Shown piece after piece: positions 38,764-48,298 of a DNA stretch of 64,000 nt. Every line of letters begins with the position of its first letter. The first letter of the stretch is position 1. Made by a program: the position numbers and the translations under genes. This DNA is from Planctomycetota bacterium (GTDB taxonomy: Bacteria > Planctomycetota > MHYJ01 > WSZJ01). The notes below the pieces were generated by a model. The model made no database searches, was not told where the DNA came from, and saw nothing but the letters and a program-made list of their open reading frames with translations. The DNA lies in NCBI GenBank assembly GCA_016190145.1, contig JACPRD010000197.1:1-64000 (forward strand). The letters are read 5' to 3'.

Positions 38764-40416
38764 ATGGCGACTCGCGTGGCGGCGTTCGTGCTCGCGCTGG
38801 CGACGGCGGCGGCGGCGCAGGAAGGCTGGAAACCCGAACAGAAAAACGTCCAGGTGCCGATGCGCGACGGGAAGTCCCTCGCGGCCGACGTCTACCTGCC
38901 GCCGAAGCCCGGCAGGTTTCCCGCCGTCCTCATCCAGACCCCGTACAACCGCTCCAACATGGGCGCCGTCATGTCCACCCCCGACGCCCCCCTCGGCGAA
39001 ACCGGCCGCGGCTCCGCTTCCGACATGAAAGTCCTCATGGACCGTGAACATTACGCCTACGTCGTCGTCGATTGGCGCGGCTTCTACGGCTCGAAAGCCG
39101 CCATGGAAGGCGTGAAACCCCTTCAGTTCCGCCGCGGCCTCGACGGCTTCGACTGCGTCGAGTGGATCGCCGCGCAGGACTGGTCGGACGGGCGGGTGGG
39201 GACGTGGGGCGGAAGCGCCCTCGGAAAGCAGCAGCTCGACACCGCCGCCGAACACCCGCCGCATCTCGTGTGCTGCGCGCCGCTCATCGCTTCGATGGGA
39301 ACGGAATACGCGGCCTACTACGAGGGCGGCGTGATGCTCGAGGGGCACGTGAAGCGGCTGGACCAGCTGGGGTTCGGGGTGGGGACGAAGGTCATCGCGC
39401 AGCCGCTTTCGGGGGCGGAGATCTGGAAGTGGGCGGAGAAGCTGTCGTACCGGCCGCAGGCGATCCAGGTGCCGTGCCTGATGATCACGGGGTGGTGGGA
39501 CAACTATCCCGATCTCGTCGTGAAGACGTTCGAGGACATCGTGGCGAAGGGCGGCGACCGCGCGAAGGCGCACTCGCGGCTCCTGATCGGTCCGTGGGAT
39601 CACGTCTCGGTGGGCGTCGCGTCGCAGGGCGACGTGGCGTTCGAGAAGGCGGCGCTGTTCAGCGGGGGCGCGGCGAAGGCGTTTTTCGACTACTGGCTGC
39701 GGGACCAGAAGGACAACGGCTGGGACAGGACGGCTCGGGTGCGCTACTGGGTCGTGAACGAGGACGGTTGGAAGGCGGCGGAGTCGTGGACGGGGATCGC
39801 GCGCGAGACGACTTCGCTCTACTTCCATCCGGACGGGAAGATCGCTGCGGAGAAACCGGCGCAGCCCGGGACGCGCGGCTGGGCGCACGACCCCGTGAAG
39901 CCGTCGCCGACGCTCGGCGGCGCCAACCTCCCGCCCATGAAACACGGCCCGACCGACCAGTCCGCCCTCCTGGAGCGCAAGGACGGCGCGTGGTACTCCA
40001 CCGGGAAACTCGAGAAGGCCCTGCGCGTCAACGGCCAGGTCGAACTCACCTTCACCTTCTCCGCCAACCGCGCCGACGCCGACTTCTTCGGGCGCCTTTG
40101 CGACGTCGGGCCGGACGGGCGGCCGATCCTGATCGCGGACGCCGCGGGTCGAGCGAGCCTGCGGGACTCGACCGCCGAGAATAAACTTCTGACTCCCGGC
40201 GAAAAATACACGATCACCCTCCGGTTCCCATCGACCGCGGCGACCTTCCCCGAAGGCCACGAACTGCGAATCCACCTCTCCAGCGCGAACTGGCCCCGCT
40301 ACGAACGCAACCCGCACACCGGCGCGGATCACTGGGATGCGAAAGCGGCGCTCGATCTCGAGGTGACCGTGTACCACGAGGAGGCGGTGCTGAGGCTGCC
40401 ACAAGAGAAGCCCTAG
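38764..40416 (+). CDS. CocE/NonD-type (X-Pro dipeptidyl-peptidase S15 family) hydrolase, secreted
   Basis: MRDGKSLAADVYLPPKPGRFPAVLIQTPYNR...VGTWGGSALGKQQ...C-terminal X-Pro DPP-like jelly roll. Confidence 0.88.
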   Translation: MATRVAAFVLALATAAAAQEGWKPEQKNVQVPMRDGKSLAADVYLPPKPGRFPAVLIQTPYNRSNMGAVMSTPDAPLGETGRGSASDMKVLMDREHYAYVVVDWRGFYGSKAAMEGVKPLQFRRGLDGFDCVEWIAAQDWSDGRVGTWGGSALGKQQLDTAAEHPPHLVCCAPLIASMGTEYAAYYEGGVMLEGHVKRLDQLGFGVGTKVIAQPLSGAEIWKWAEKLSYRPQAIQVPCLMITGWWDNYPDLVVKTFEDIVAKGGDRAKAHSRLLIGPWDHVSVGVASQGDVAFEKAALFSGGAAKAFFDYWLRDQKDNGWDRTARVRYWVVNEDGWKAAESWTGIARETTSLYFHPDGKIAAEKPAQPGTRGWAHDPVKPSPTLGGANLPPMKHGPTDQSALLERKDGAWYSTGKLEKALRVNGQVELTFTFSANRADADFFGRLCDVGPDGRPILIADAAGRASLRDSTAENKLLTPGEKYTITLRFPSTAATFPEGHELRIHLSSANWPRYERNPHTGADHWDAKAALDLEVTVYHEEAVLRLPQEKP

Positions 40417-40453
40417 TCCTCGGGTCACCGCCAGTATCATGGGCCGTTGCTTC

Positions 40454-40508
40454 TAAGCCGGGCCGAATAAGAGTTTTCTCACCTCGTGACCCTTTGCGGC
40501 CCGGCTTA
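40454..40508. repeat. 12-bp inverted repeat TAAGCCGGGCCG...CGGCCCGGCTTA
   Basis: Perfect arms at 40454-40465 and 40497-40508. Confidence 0.75.
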
Positions 40509-40541
40509 CCCTGAGCGAGCCCGCAGGGCGAGTCGAAGGGT
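40509..40541. repeat. CCCTGAGCGAGCCCGCAGGGCGAGTCGAAGGGT short palindromic-type intergenic repeat
   Basis: Resembles a short repeat motif I recall from other bacterial genomes; single copy in this window. Confidence 0.4.
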
Positions 40542-40689
40542 GGCGGTGTCGGCATCCGGGAGGCTGGGAAGACGCAAACTCAGTCTTGCTTAGCGTCTGG
40601 CTTATGGCTTAGGCCGCCCCGCCAGGCCGACGCTACCCGCACGCGAATTCCGCCTTGCCGCTCCTTCCCGCCCGCCCCATACTCCTCCC

Positions 40690-41442
40690 ATGCGCCCGCA
40701 CGTCGTCCCCCTTCCCCCGATCGCCGAATTCGCGGCCCGGTGCGCGTACGAAGTCGACGAGGCGCTCATCTGGACGGACCTTGCGGGCTCGATGGCCTGG
40801 GCGAACCGGCGGGCGCAGGCCCTGTTCGGCTACTCCGAGGCCGAACTGCTCGGCAAGCCGGTGATGATGCTCTACAGCGCCGCGAACTCGCCCGCCCTCT
40901 CGAAGGAAATCGTGGACGCGACGCTCGCGGGCGGATGGCGCGGCGACATCCTGAACGTCACGAAGGAGGGCGTGGAGTTCCCGTGCCAGATGACCACGAC
41001 CCTGATCCGGGACGACGCCGGCACGCCGATCGGGATCGCCGGCGTCCTCGTCGACCTCCGGCGGCTGTGGGGCGGCACGACGGACGAGGCGCGGGAAGCG
41101 GCCGGCGGGCGGGCGCTGTGCGCGATCATCGGGGGCGTCGAGGGCGACGCGGCGGCGGAGGCGATCGCCGAGGGGACGGGGATGGACGTCGTGGGGGTGT
41201 TCGACGACGAGGGGAGGATGGCGGGGTATCGGGGGGATCCGTTCCTTCGCGAGGTGGTGGCGCGGCATCCGTTCCCGCAGACGGAGGGGGCGCTCGCGAT
41301 GGAGTTGGGGGCGAAAGGGGCGTTGCAGGGGAAGGCGAAGCGCGGGGGTGTGGTGGCGTTATCGGTTGACAGCAAAGTGGTTGCGGAGCCTGCGAAGGTG
41401 TTCTTCCGTGCGGCGCTGAAGATTCTGCAGATTTCGACTTGA
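40690..41442 (+). CDS. PAS domain-containing protein
   Basis: LIWTDLAGSMAWANRRAQALFGYSEAELLGKPVMMLYSAANSP...VEFPCQMTTTLIRDDAGTPIGIAGVLVDLR. Confidence 0.85.
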   Translation: MRPHVVPLPPIAEFAARCAYEVDEALIWTDLAGSMAWANRRAQALFGYSEAELLGKPVMMLYSAANSPALSKEIVDATLAGGWRGDILNVTKEGVEFPCQMTTTLIRDDAGTPIGIAGVLVDLRRLWGGTTDEAREAAGGRALCAIIGGVEGDAAAEAIAEGTGMDVVGVFDDEGRMAGYRGDPFLREVVARHPFPQTEGALAMELGAKGALQGKAKRGGVVALSVDSKVVAEPAKVFFRAALKILQIST

Positions 41443-41466
41443 CCCGGGTTTTGGGCGTTGTATAAT
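41439..41466 (+). promoter_or_regulatory. Sigma70-like promoter of tetR
   Basis: TTGACC - 16 bp - TATAAT. Confidence 0.75.
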
Positions 41467-41467
41467 G

Positions 41468-41485
41468 TGAGTGAGCGTTCACTCA
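41468..41485. promoter_or_regulatory. TetR autoregulatory operator candidate
   Basis: TGAGTGA-GCGT-TCACTCA perfect inverted repeat, one base after the -10 box. Confidence 0.75.
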
Positions 41486-41514
41486 TTTAACCCACCGGAG
41501 CCCACACCCCCACC

Positions 41515-42099
41515 ATGATCATCGATGAAACCAAGCAGGACACCAAACTCCCCGCCATCATGAAGGCCGCCGTCACCCTCTTCGTCCAGCACGGCGTCGC
41601 CTCCACCACCATCCGCGATATCGCGCGCGCCGCCAAGGTCGCCGAAGGCACCCTCTACCGCCACTACAAGAGCAAGGAAGAACTCGCCCACGACATCCTC
41701 GAAAAAAACCTCGCCACCTTCACCGACTTCATGGCGCGCAAGGCCGCCGAACACAAGGACCTCGCCAGCCGCCTCACCGGCCTCGCCGAAGCCTTCATGG
41801 AGGCCTACGAGGAAAACCAGGACCTCGCCCGCTTCATCCTCTTCAGCCACGCCAGCGAAATGGGCCGCCTTCCCCGCGACATGCGCCAGCCCAGGCACGT
41901 CGTGCTCGACATCCTGAAGGAAGCGGTGGCCGCCGGCGAGCTGCCGTCCTCGGCCGACCGCGACGTGATGCAGGCGATGGTCCTCGGTTCGCTCTCGCGC
42001 GTGCTGCTGGCGAAGGCGCATGGAGAAGTGAAGGGCGATCTCAAGGGGAAGTCGGCGGAGATCGGGAAGGCGCTTCAACGGATGCTGGGGGTCGCATGA
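41515..42099 (+). CDS. TetR/AcrR family transcriptional regulator
   Basis: IMKAAVTLFVQHGVASTTIRDIARAAKVAEGTLYRHYKSKEELAHDI HTH. Confidence 0.93.
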   Translation: MIIDETKQDTKLPAIMKAAVTLFVQHGVASTTIRDIARAAKVAEGTLYRHYKSKEELAHDILEKNLATFTDFMARKAAEHKDLASRLTGLAEAFMEAYEENQDLARFILFSHASEMGRLPRDMRQPRHVVLDILKEAVAAGELPSSADRDVMQAMVLGSLSRVLLAKAHGEVKGDLKGKSAEIGKALQRMLGVA

Positions 42100-42596
42100 A
42101 GACGATGAACGTCACGATGCGTCCGGCCGCGGGCCGCGAGCGAGTGAATGCTCATTCGCAGATCGGACGCCTGAACGTCGCCGTCGGCTGGACCGGTATC
42201 CTCCTCGGACTCGCCGCCGCCCTCTGGATCGGCACGTGGGCGTTCGACGGACCCATGACCGCCCCCGCCGGCTTCGAATCGTACGACTCGCTCCCCCGCC
42301 GCCTCCTCCGCCTCGGCCACATCGCGGCGATCGCCGTCGGCGTCCTCAACATCCTCTTCGGCCGAGAACTCCCCCGCCTCGCCCTCTCCGACGGCTGGAG
42401 ACGCGCCGCTTCCGTCCTCGCCGCCCTCGCCTGGCCGGGCCTCGCGCTCGGATGCATGGCCGCGGCGTTCGTGCCGTCCCTCAAGTACGCGCTTCCTGCG
42501 GGCGCGCTGGCCCTCACGGCGGCTTCCGCCATCGCCGCCGCCGGCGCGTGGCGCGGGATGCGTAGCACCGCCCAACCCTCGGAGGACCTCAGGTGA
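42096..42596 (+). CDS. Integral membrane protein of unknown function
   Basis: Hydrophobic TM segments; overlaps tetR and the radical SAM gene. The true start may be downstream of 42096. Confidence 0.65.
   Translation: MKTMNVTMRPAAGRERVNAHSQIGRLNVAVGWTGILLGLAAALWIGTWAFDGPMTAPAGFESYDSLPRRLLRLGHIAAIAVGVLNILFGRELPRLALSDGWRRAASVLAALAWPGLALGCMAAAFVPSLKYALPAGALALTAASAIAAAGAWRGMRSTAQPSEDLR
42141..42158. promoter_or_regulatory. Second TetR-like operator candidate
   Basis: CGAGTGAATGCTCATTCG, 12/18 identical to the palindrome at 41468-41485. Confidence 0.4.
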
Positions 42597-43912
42597 AGAA
42601 GACCATCGCCCTCATCGCCGTCTCCGGCGTCCGCGTACGCAACACGCTCCTCGACGCACACGCCGTCACGCTTCCCGGCTTCGTGCATCGCGGGAAGGAG
42701 ATTGCCAGCCTGCCGTCGCTCGGCCTGCTGACGATTGCCGCGCTGACGCCGCCGCAGTACGAGATCCGGTACTTCGACATGCCCGCCTACGATCCGGCCG
42801 CGCTCGGGCGCGAGAAATTCGACCTCGTCGCGATCTCGGCGCTCACCGCGAAGATCGACGTCGCCTACCGCATCGCCGACCATTTCCGCGAACAGCGCAT
42901 CCCCGTCGTGATCGGCGGGCTGCACGCGAAAGTCCTCCCGCGCGAAGTCGCGGAACATGCGGACGCGGTCGCGGTCGGCGAGGGCGAGGACCTCTGGCCG
43001 GCGATCGTCGCGGACTGGGAGCGCGGCGCCCTCCAGAAGATCTACACGGAAGACCGCCCCGGCACCTTCGACCTCGCCCGGGCGCCGCTTCCCCGCTACG
43101 ACCTCCTCGATCTCCCTTCCTACAACCGCATCACGGTCCAGACCTCGCGCGGCTGCCCGCACGACTGCGAGTTCTGCGCGGCGTCGAAGCTGTTCGGGAA
43201 GTACCGCCGCAAGCCCGTCGACCTGGTGTTGCGCGACATCGACGCGATCCGCGCGCGCTGGCCGCGGCCGATGGTGGAGTTCGCCGACGACAACACGTTT
43301 GCGGACCCGGTCTGGGGCAAGGCGCTCCTGCGCGGGCTAGCCGGGCGGCACGTGCGCTGGTTCACCGAGACCGACGTCTCCGTCGCGCGCGACCCCGCGC
43401 TCCTCGACCTCCTCGCGCCCGCCGGGTGCCGCCAGCTCCTGATCGGCCTCGAGTCCCCGCGCCGCGCCTCGCTCGACGGCATCGACGCCGCCAACTGGAA
43501 ACTCCGCCAGCGCGACGGCTACCGCCGCGCCATCGACGCCGTCCAGTCGCGCGGCGTCTCCGTCAACGGCACCTTCATCGTCGGCGGCGACGCCGATACC
43601 CCCGACATCTTCGCCGACATCGAACGCTTCGTCCGCGACTCCGGCCTCGCCGAAGTCCAGATCACCGCTCTCACCCCCTTCCCCGGCACCCGCCTCCACG
43701 CCCGCCTCGAAGCCGAAGGCCGCCTCATCACCCGCCGCTTCTGGGACCGCTGCACGCTGTTCGACGCGACGTTTACGCCGAAGCGCATGACGCTCGAGCA
43801 GTTCGAGGAAGGGATGAACTGGCTCTTCGGAAAACTCTACTCCGACCACGCCGTGCACGAGCGCAAGCGCCGGTTCCTCGCGATGGCGCGGCGCGCGCGG
43901 CACGCGGGATAA
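42593..43912 (+). CDS. B12-binding-domain radical SAM protein
   Basis: N-terminal cobalamin-binding-like domain; TSRGCPHDCEFCAASKLFG radical SAM CxxxCxxC. Confidence 0.88.
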   Translation: MKKTIALIAVSGVRVRNTLLDAHAVTLPGFVHRGKEIASLPSLGLLTIAALTPPQYEIRYFDMPAYDPAALGREKFDLVAISALTAKIDVAYRIADHFREQRIPVVIGGLHAKVLPREVAEHADAVAVGEGEDLWPAIVADWERGALQKIYTEDRPGTFDLARAPLPRYDLLDLPSYNRITVQTSRGCPHDCEFCAASKLFGKYRRKPVDLVLRDIDAIRARWPRPMVEFADDNTFADPVWGKALLRGLAGRHVRWFTETDVSVARDPALLDLLAPAGCRQLLIGLESPRRASLDGIDAANWKLRQRDGYRRAIDAVQSRGVSVNGTFIVGGDADTPDIFADIERFVRDSGLAEVQITALTPFPGTRLHARLEAEGRLITRRFWDRCTLFDATFTPKRMTLEQFEEGMNWLFGKLYSDHAVHERKRRFLAMARRARHAG

Positions 43913-43923
43913 AGGAGAAGACC

Positions 43924-44217
43924 ATGGTCCTCTACGGCTGGCCACTGCTCGTGGTGCTCACGGTCGTGGCGTCGGTCCTCAAGCGCCGCCGCCAGGAACC
44001 CGGCGCCGACTGGATGTGGGCCGCGGTGCTCGTGCTGCTCGGCACCATCCCCTGCTGGATCGGCGCGATGGAATACAACGGCGCCGCGTCCACCGGCTAC
44101 GCGGTCGCAACCGTCGCGTTCGCCGCGGTCGGCCTCCCGATCTGGCTGCACGGGTTGACTCGTGGGAGGACCGAGGAAGTGCAACCTGTTGCGAAGGCTC
44201 GGAGGAGGACCGCATGA
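43924..44217 (+). CDS. Small membrane protein
   Basis: MVLYGWPLLVVLTVVASVLKRRRQEP...; overlaps the next start. Confidence 0.65.
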   Translation: MVLYGWPLLVVLTVVASVLKRRRQEPGADWMWAAVLVLLGTIPCWIGAMEYNGAASTGYAVATVAFAAVGLPIWLHGLTRGRTEEVQPVAKARRRTA

Positions 44218-45578
44218 TCCTGCAGAACCCCGAATTGACGGTCGCAATGCGTCCTCCCGAAGCCGCGCTCGCGTGGCTCTCGCAGGAACTCCCGCAATGG
44301 ACGCGGGATGGGCTTCTCACGGAGGACCAGGCGAGCCGGATCCGCCTGCGCTATGACTTCCACGAGGTCGAGTTGGACCGCCGCGCGGGGCCCGGACGGC
44401 TCGTGGCCGCGGTCTCCATCATGGGCGCGCTCCTGTTCGGCGCGGGCGTGCTGACGTTCATCGCTTCGAACTGGGAAGACATGCCCGACGCGCTCCGGCT
44501 CGCGATGATCTTCGCGGGCGTCATCGGCTTTCAGTGGGGCGGCTACGAGCTCGCGTTCCGGCGCGGGAACCACCCGTACATCGGCCAGGCCCTGCTCCTC
44601 ATCGGCGCGTTCACGTACGGCGCCGGCATCTTCCTCGTCGCGCAGATCTTCCACCTCGACGAGCATTACCCGAACGGCTTCCTTCTCTGGGGCGCCGGCG
44701 CGCTCGCCGTCGCGATCGCCGTCGACTCCGTTCCCGTATTCGCCGTCGCTGCGGCGGCGCTCGCGGTCTGGAGCGGGTCGGAAGCGGTGGGTTTTGAGAG
44801 GAACCACCTGCTCGGGCTCGGCGTCCTGGTCGCGGGCCTTCTCCCGCTCGCATACCTTCGCCGCAAGCCCGCCCACCTGACCGTCGCCGTCCTCGGCCTC
44901 GCGGCGTGGTTCGTGTTCGGCCCCGTCGCGTGGGCCCCGCACGACGAAGAACAGCTCTTCAGCGCCTGGTTCGGCGCGGCGGCCCTCTTCCTCGCCATCG
45001 GCGGCCTCCACACCTCCGCCGGCGCCCCCGAGCACGGGCTCACCTGGCGCACGCTCGCGGTCTTTGCCGCTCTCCTTCTCACCTACCTGCTCGGCTTCCA
45101 CGAACTCGCCGACGAGTTCGCGCCGAACACCGCGGGCCAGGGCGCCACCGGCTGGCACGCCGCCCTCCTCGTCGCCGCCGCCGCCGCCGCGGGCCTCGCC
45201 GCCCTCCGCGCCCGCGATTCCCTCCAGCGCGTGGAAGCCATCGCCGCCGCCGTCCTCGCCGGTTTCGGCCTTCTCTGGCTCACCGTCGCCTCGAACGAGT
45301 CGTCCATGATCCTGACCCTCGCCTTCAACATCGCCTTCTTCGCCGGCTCCGTCGGCCTCGTCGCCCTCGGCTGCCACGAACGCCGCGCCCGCTTCGCCTA
45401 CCAGGGCCTCGCCTGGTTCGGCATCGGCCTCTTCTCCCGCTACGTCGAATACGGCTACGACCTCGTCGACAAGTCCCTCTTCTTCATCGTGGGAGGCCTC
45501 CTCCTCCTCGGCGTCGGCTGGGCCCTCGAAAAACAGCGCCGGAAGATCTCCGCCGCCCTCCGGGAGGCACGCCCGTGA
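44214..45578 (+). CDS. DUF2157 domain membrane protein
   Basis: LPQWTRDGLLTEDQASRIRLRYD...LFGAGVLTFIASNWEDMPDALRLAMIF; followed by a GDYXXLXY protein. Confidence 0.82.
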   Translation: MILQNPELTVAMRPPEAALAWLSQELPQWTRDGLLTEDQASRIRLRYDFHEVELDRRAGPGRLVAAVSIMGALLFGAGVLTFIASNWEDMPDALRLAMIFAGVIGFQWGGYELAFRRGNHPYIGQALLLIGAFTYGAGIFLVAQIFHLDEHYPNGFLLWGAGALAVAIAVDSVPVFAVAAAALAVWSGSEAVGFERNHLLGLGVLVAGLLPLAYLRRKPAHLTVAVLGLAAWFVFGPVAWAPHDEEQLFSAWFGAAALFLAIGGLHTSAGAPEHGLTWRTLAVFAALLLTYLLGFHELADEFAPNTAGQGATGWHAALLVAAAAAAGLAALRARDSLQRVEAIAAAVLAGFGLLWLTVASNESSMILTLAFNIAFFAGSVGLVALGCHERRARFAYQGLAWFGIGLFSRYVEYGYDLVDKSLFFIVGGLLLLGVGWALEKQRRKISAALREARP

Positions 45579-46096
45579 AACGCCACTACGCCTTCGCCGG
45601 CGCCGTCGCCCTCCAGTGCGTCATCCTCGCCGCCATGGGCGCCAGACCCGCCCTCTCGGTGAGCCGCGACACCCGCGTCACCCTCCCCGTCGTCCCCGTC
45701 GACCCCATGGACCTGTTCCGCGGCGAGTACGTCCGCCTCGGCTACGACATCTCCCGTCTCGACACCACCCAGCTCAATCGCACCCTGGCCCCGCAGCAGG
45801 ACCGCCCCTTCTTCCTCCGCCTCGAAAACCGCAACGGCGCCTGGGTCCCCACCGACCTTCAGGCCAGCGTCGGCAAGGCAGAGCCCGGCGCCGTCTGGCT
45901 CCGCGGCCGCTGCACATCCCCGGGCGACACCCTCACCGCCACCTACGGCATCGAGCAGTTCTTCGTCCAGCAGGGCCGCGGCCGCGAAATCGAGGACGCC
46001 ATCCGCGGCGGCACCGTCCAGGCGGAGTTCGCCGTCGCCGAGGACGGGACGGCGACGCTCACGGCGCTCATCGTGAATGGGAAGAGGATGGAGTGA
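45575..46096 (+). CDS. GDYXXLXY domain protein
   Basis: VPVDPMDLFRGEYVRLGYDISRL. Confidence 0.8.
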   Translation: MKRHYAFAGAVALQCVILAAMGARPALSVSRDTRVTLPVVPVDPMDLFRGEYVRLGYDISRLDTTQLNRTLAPQQDRPFFLRLENRNGAWVPTDLQASVGKAEPGAVWLRGRCTSPGDTLTATYGIEQFFVQQGRGREIEDAIRGGTVQAEFAVAEDGTATLTALIVNGKRME

Positions 46097-46500
46097 ACAG
46101 CTTTGCCCTCGCCAGCCGGGACTCCGCAGAGTCCAGGTCCTCGATGATCACAACGGCCCTCGTGAGCTACGCAGGGCTCTGTGTCGCGGGGCTCATGGAA
46201 CTGCTCCTGGCATTGTGTTTGCCCGGTACCGCGGCGCTGATGACATGGCCTTGGCCGACGGTGTTTCGCTGGCCCCACGGTTGGTGGGGCGGCGACCCGT
46301 TGACCCTGTGGACCGCGGGCGCCCTCACCGTCGCGATCGTCGCGCGAGTCATGCAGGGCCTCCTTCGCAGAGATCTCCCGGGTTCCCGGCGTCGACAGTA
46401 TTGTGCATTGCTTTGTGGGATCCTGATTCCGGTCGCCTTTCAAATCGCTTTTGTCCTTCTCTGGTGCGTCGATCCATGGGAAACGCAGAGCCTCACCTGA
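46093..46500 (+). CDS. Hypothetical membrane protein
   Basis: GTG start overlapping the upstream stop; three hydrophobic segments. Confidence 0.45.
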   Translation: MNSFALASRDSAESRSSMITTALVSYAGLCVAGLMELLLALCLPGTAALMTWPWPTVFRWPHGWWGGDPLTLWTAGALTVAIVARVMQGLLRRDLPGSRRRQYCALLCGILIPVAFQIAFVLLWCVDPWETQSLT

Positions 46501-46527
46501 CAGCCTGACTTCATCGGAACGACGAGA

Positions 46528-47316
46528 ATGGCGCTCGACAAGCCGAACGGAACGGATCCTCGCTTCACAGAGGTTCTCCGCACCGCTTCCCGTCTGCTGA
46601 CCTTCCGCGCGACGCGCGAAGAGATGCTCGCGTTCGGCCCGCGGCACCTGGTGTTCGGGCTCATCGCCACCTGGCTCGTCGGGATCGGGCGCTACTGGGA
46701 TCATCCGTCGGCGTCCGCGTTCCAGTATGCGGGCCTCGGGTCCGTCGCGGTCTCCGCCGCGCTCGCCGTGGTTCTCTGGGTCATCGTGAAGCCGATGCGG
46801 CCGGCGGGGACCACGTTCCTCAACCTGTGGACGTTCGTGACGCTCTGCGCGCCGCTCGCCGCGCTCTACGCCATCCCCGTCGAACGGTTCATGCCCCTCC
46901 GCACCGCGCGCGAGGTCAACGCCTGGTTCCTCGCCGTCGTCGCCGCGTGGCGCGTCGCGCTCCTCGTTTTCTACCTCCGCCGCCTGTGCCGGCTGACTAT
47001 GTTCCGCAGCATCGTCGCCACCCTCCTGCCCATCACCGCGGTCGTGACCACCCTCGCCGCCCTGAACCTCGAACGCGCCGTCTTCGACCTCATGTCCGGC
47101 GGCGGCAAACGCACCGCCAACGACGACGCCTACATCATCGTCGTCCTCCTCGCGTTCCTCTCCATGTACGCGCTCCCCATCACCGGCCTGAGCTGGCTCT
47201 TCATCGTGAGCCGCGAATCCACGGCCCCGCGCGACCCCGAGCCGCCGGGCGCGCCGGCGCCGCCGAAGACGTTCTGGGAAGCGGTGCGGAACGCGTTCGC
47301 GATGGATGAAAAGTGA
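46528..47316 (+). CDS. Hypothetical integral membrane protein
   Basis: Full-length ORF with several TM segments. Confidence 0.7.
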   Translation: MALDKPNGTDPRFTEVLRTASRLLTFRATREEMLAFGPRHLVFGLIATWLVGIGRYWDHPSASAFQYAGLGSVAVSAALAVVLWVIVKPMRPAGTTFLNLWTFVTLCAPLAALYAIPVERFMPLRTAREVNAWFLAVVAAWRVALLVFYLRRLCRLTMFRSIVATLLPITAVVTTLAALNLERAVFDLMSGGGKRTANDDAYIIVVLLAFLSMYALPITGLSWLFIVSRESTAPRDPEPPGAPAPPKTFWEAVRNAFAMDEK

Positions 47317-47325
47317 CGGCTTTCC

Positions 47326-47490
47326 TCACGGCGTCCGGCGCGTTTTCCGTTCGTGCAGTCGTTCGCGCGGCAGCCGATCGGTCGCGGAGAACCGGCAGGC
47401 GACAGCGTCCATCGCCGCGAACATCTTCCGGACCAGGGCCTCGTGAGCCTTGTCAGGCGAGTCGACCGCCTTCTTCTTCCGTCCCTTCAT
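47326..47490 (-). CDS. Short basic hypothetical protein (54 aa)
   Basis: MKGRKKKAVDSPDKAHEALVRKMFAAMDAVACRFSATDRLPRERLHERKTRRTP; below the ORF-track cutoff. Confidence 0.35.
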   Translation of the reverse strand: MKGRKKKAVDSPDKAHEALVRKMFAAMDAVACRFSATDRLPRERLHERKTRRTP

Positions 47491-47568
47491 GGGTAACTCT
47501 CCGCCCTCTTCGAAAAAAACAGCCGGGCTCGTCGCCCGGCCGTGTCGTCACTCCGGTTTCCCGCTCCC

Positions 47569-48165
47569 CTACTCTTCCAGCTCGATGTCCCAGTACCGCT
47601 CGCTCACGAACCTCTCCCAGCTCGCACGCCGCGTCCCCAGCTTGAGACTGATGAACGGCGTCCACGGCGGACGCACCGCAGCCTTCTTGAGCAGCATCCC
47701 CGCCTCCGCCGGCGTCCGGTTCGCCTTCGCACGGTTGCACTCGACGCAGGCCAGCACGCAGTTCTCCCACGACGACTTGCCGCCCTTTGCGCGAGGCAGG
47801 ATGTGGTCGATCGTCAGCTCCTCGCTGCCGGGCTGCTCGCCGCAGTACTGGCACGTGAAGCGGTCGCGCTTGTAGATGTTGCGGCGGGAGAAGACGACTT
47901 CTTTCTTGGGCACCTCGTTGTAGAGCGCGAGGATGATGATCTCGGGGACCCGGATCTGGAGGTTGATGGTGTGGATGCAGGGATCCCCGTGGTTCACGGA
48001 GAGATCGGTCCACGAAGCGAAATCATGGGTCTCGAAGGACTCGGGCGCGATGGCACGCGCCAGTCCGCGGTACATCCAGACGAGGGCCTTCCGGACCGTG
48101 GTCGTGTCGATCGCGACCCAGGAGCGGTTGAGGACCAGCGTCCGCTGGTCGAGAACGGCCTCCAT
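47569..48165 (-). CDS. HNH endonuclease
   Basis: RDRFTCQYCGEQPGSEELTIDHILPRAKGGKSSWENCVLACVECNRAKANRTP. Confidence 0.92.
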   Translation of the reverse strand: MEAVLDQRTLVLNRSWVAIDTTTVRKALVWMYRGLARAIAPESFETHDFASWTDLSVNHGDPCIHTINLQIRVPEIIILALYNEVPKKEVVFSRRNIYKRDRFTCQYCGEQPGSEELTIDHILPRAKGGKSSWENCVLACVECNRAKANRTPAEAGMLLKKAAVRPPWTPFISLKLGTRRASWERFVSERYWDIELEE

Positions 48166-48278
48166 GGAGCTCAAGCGGGTACCTCGGGACCTCCAGACGG
48201 GTTATGAAGATATTAAAGCAGAATCTCTGCTGAGTTAAATGGAGGAAGAGGGGAAAAGGTTCGGAGGGCGGGGGGGGT

Positions 48279-48298
48279 GAGGCCGCGAAGCGGCCTCC
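48279..48298. repeat. Short hairpin GAGGCCGC-GAA-GCGGCCTC
   Basis: Near-perfect inverted repeat in the intergenic region. Confidence 0.5.

Noticed and set aside
47569-48165. HNH endonuclease as a homing or defence element
   Set aside because: Resembles a common stand-alone HNH protein; no intron, intein or defence partner visible nearby.
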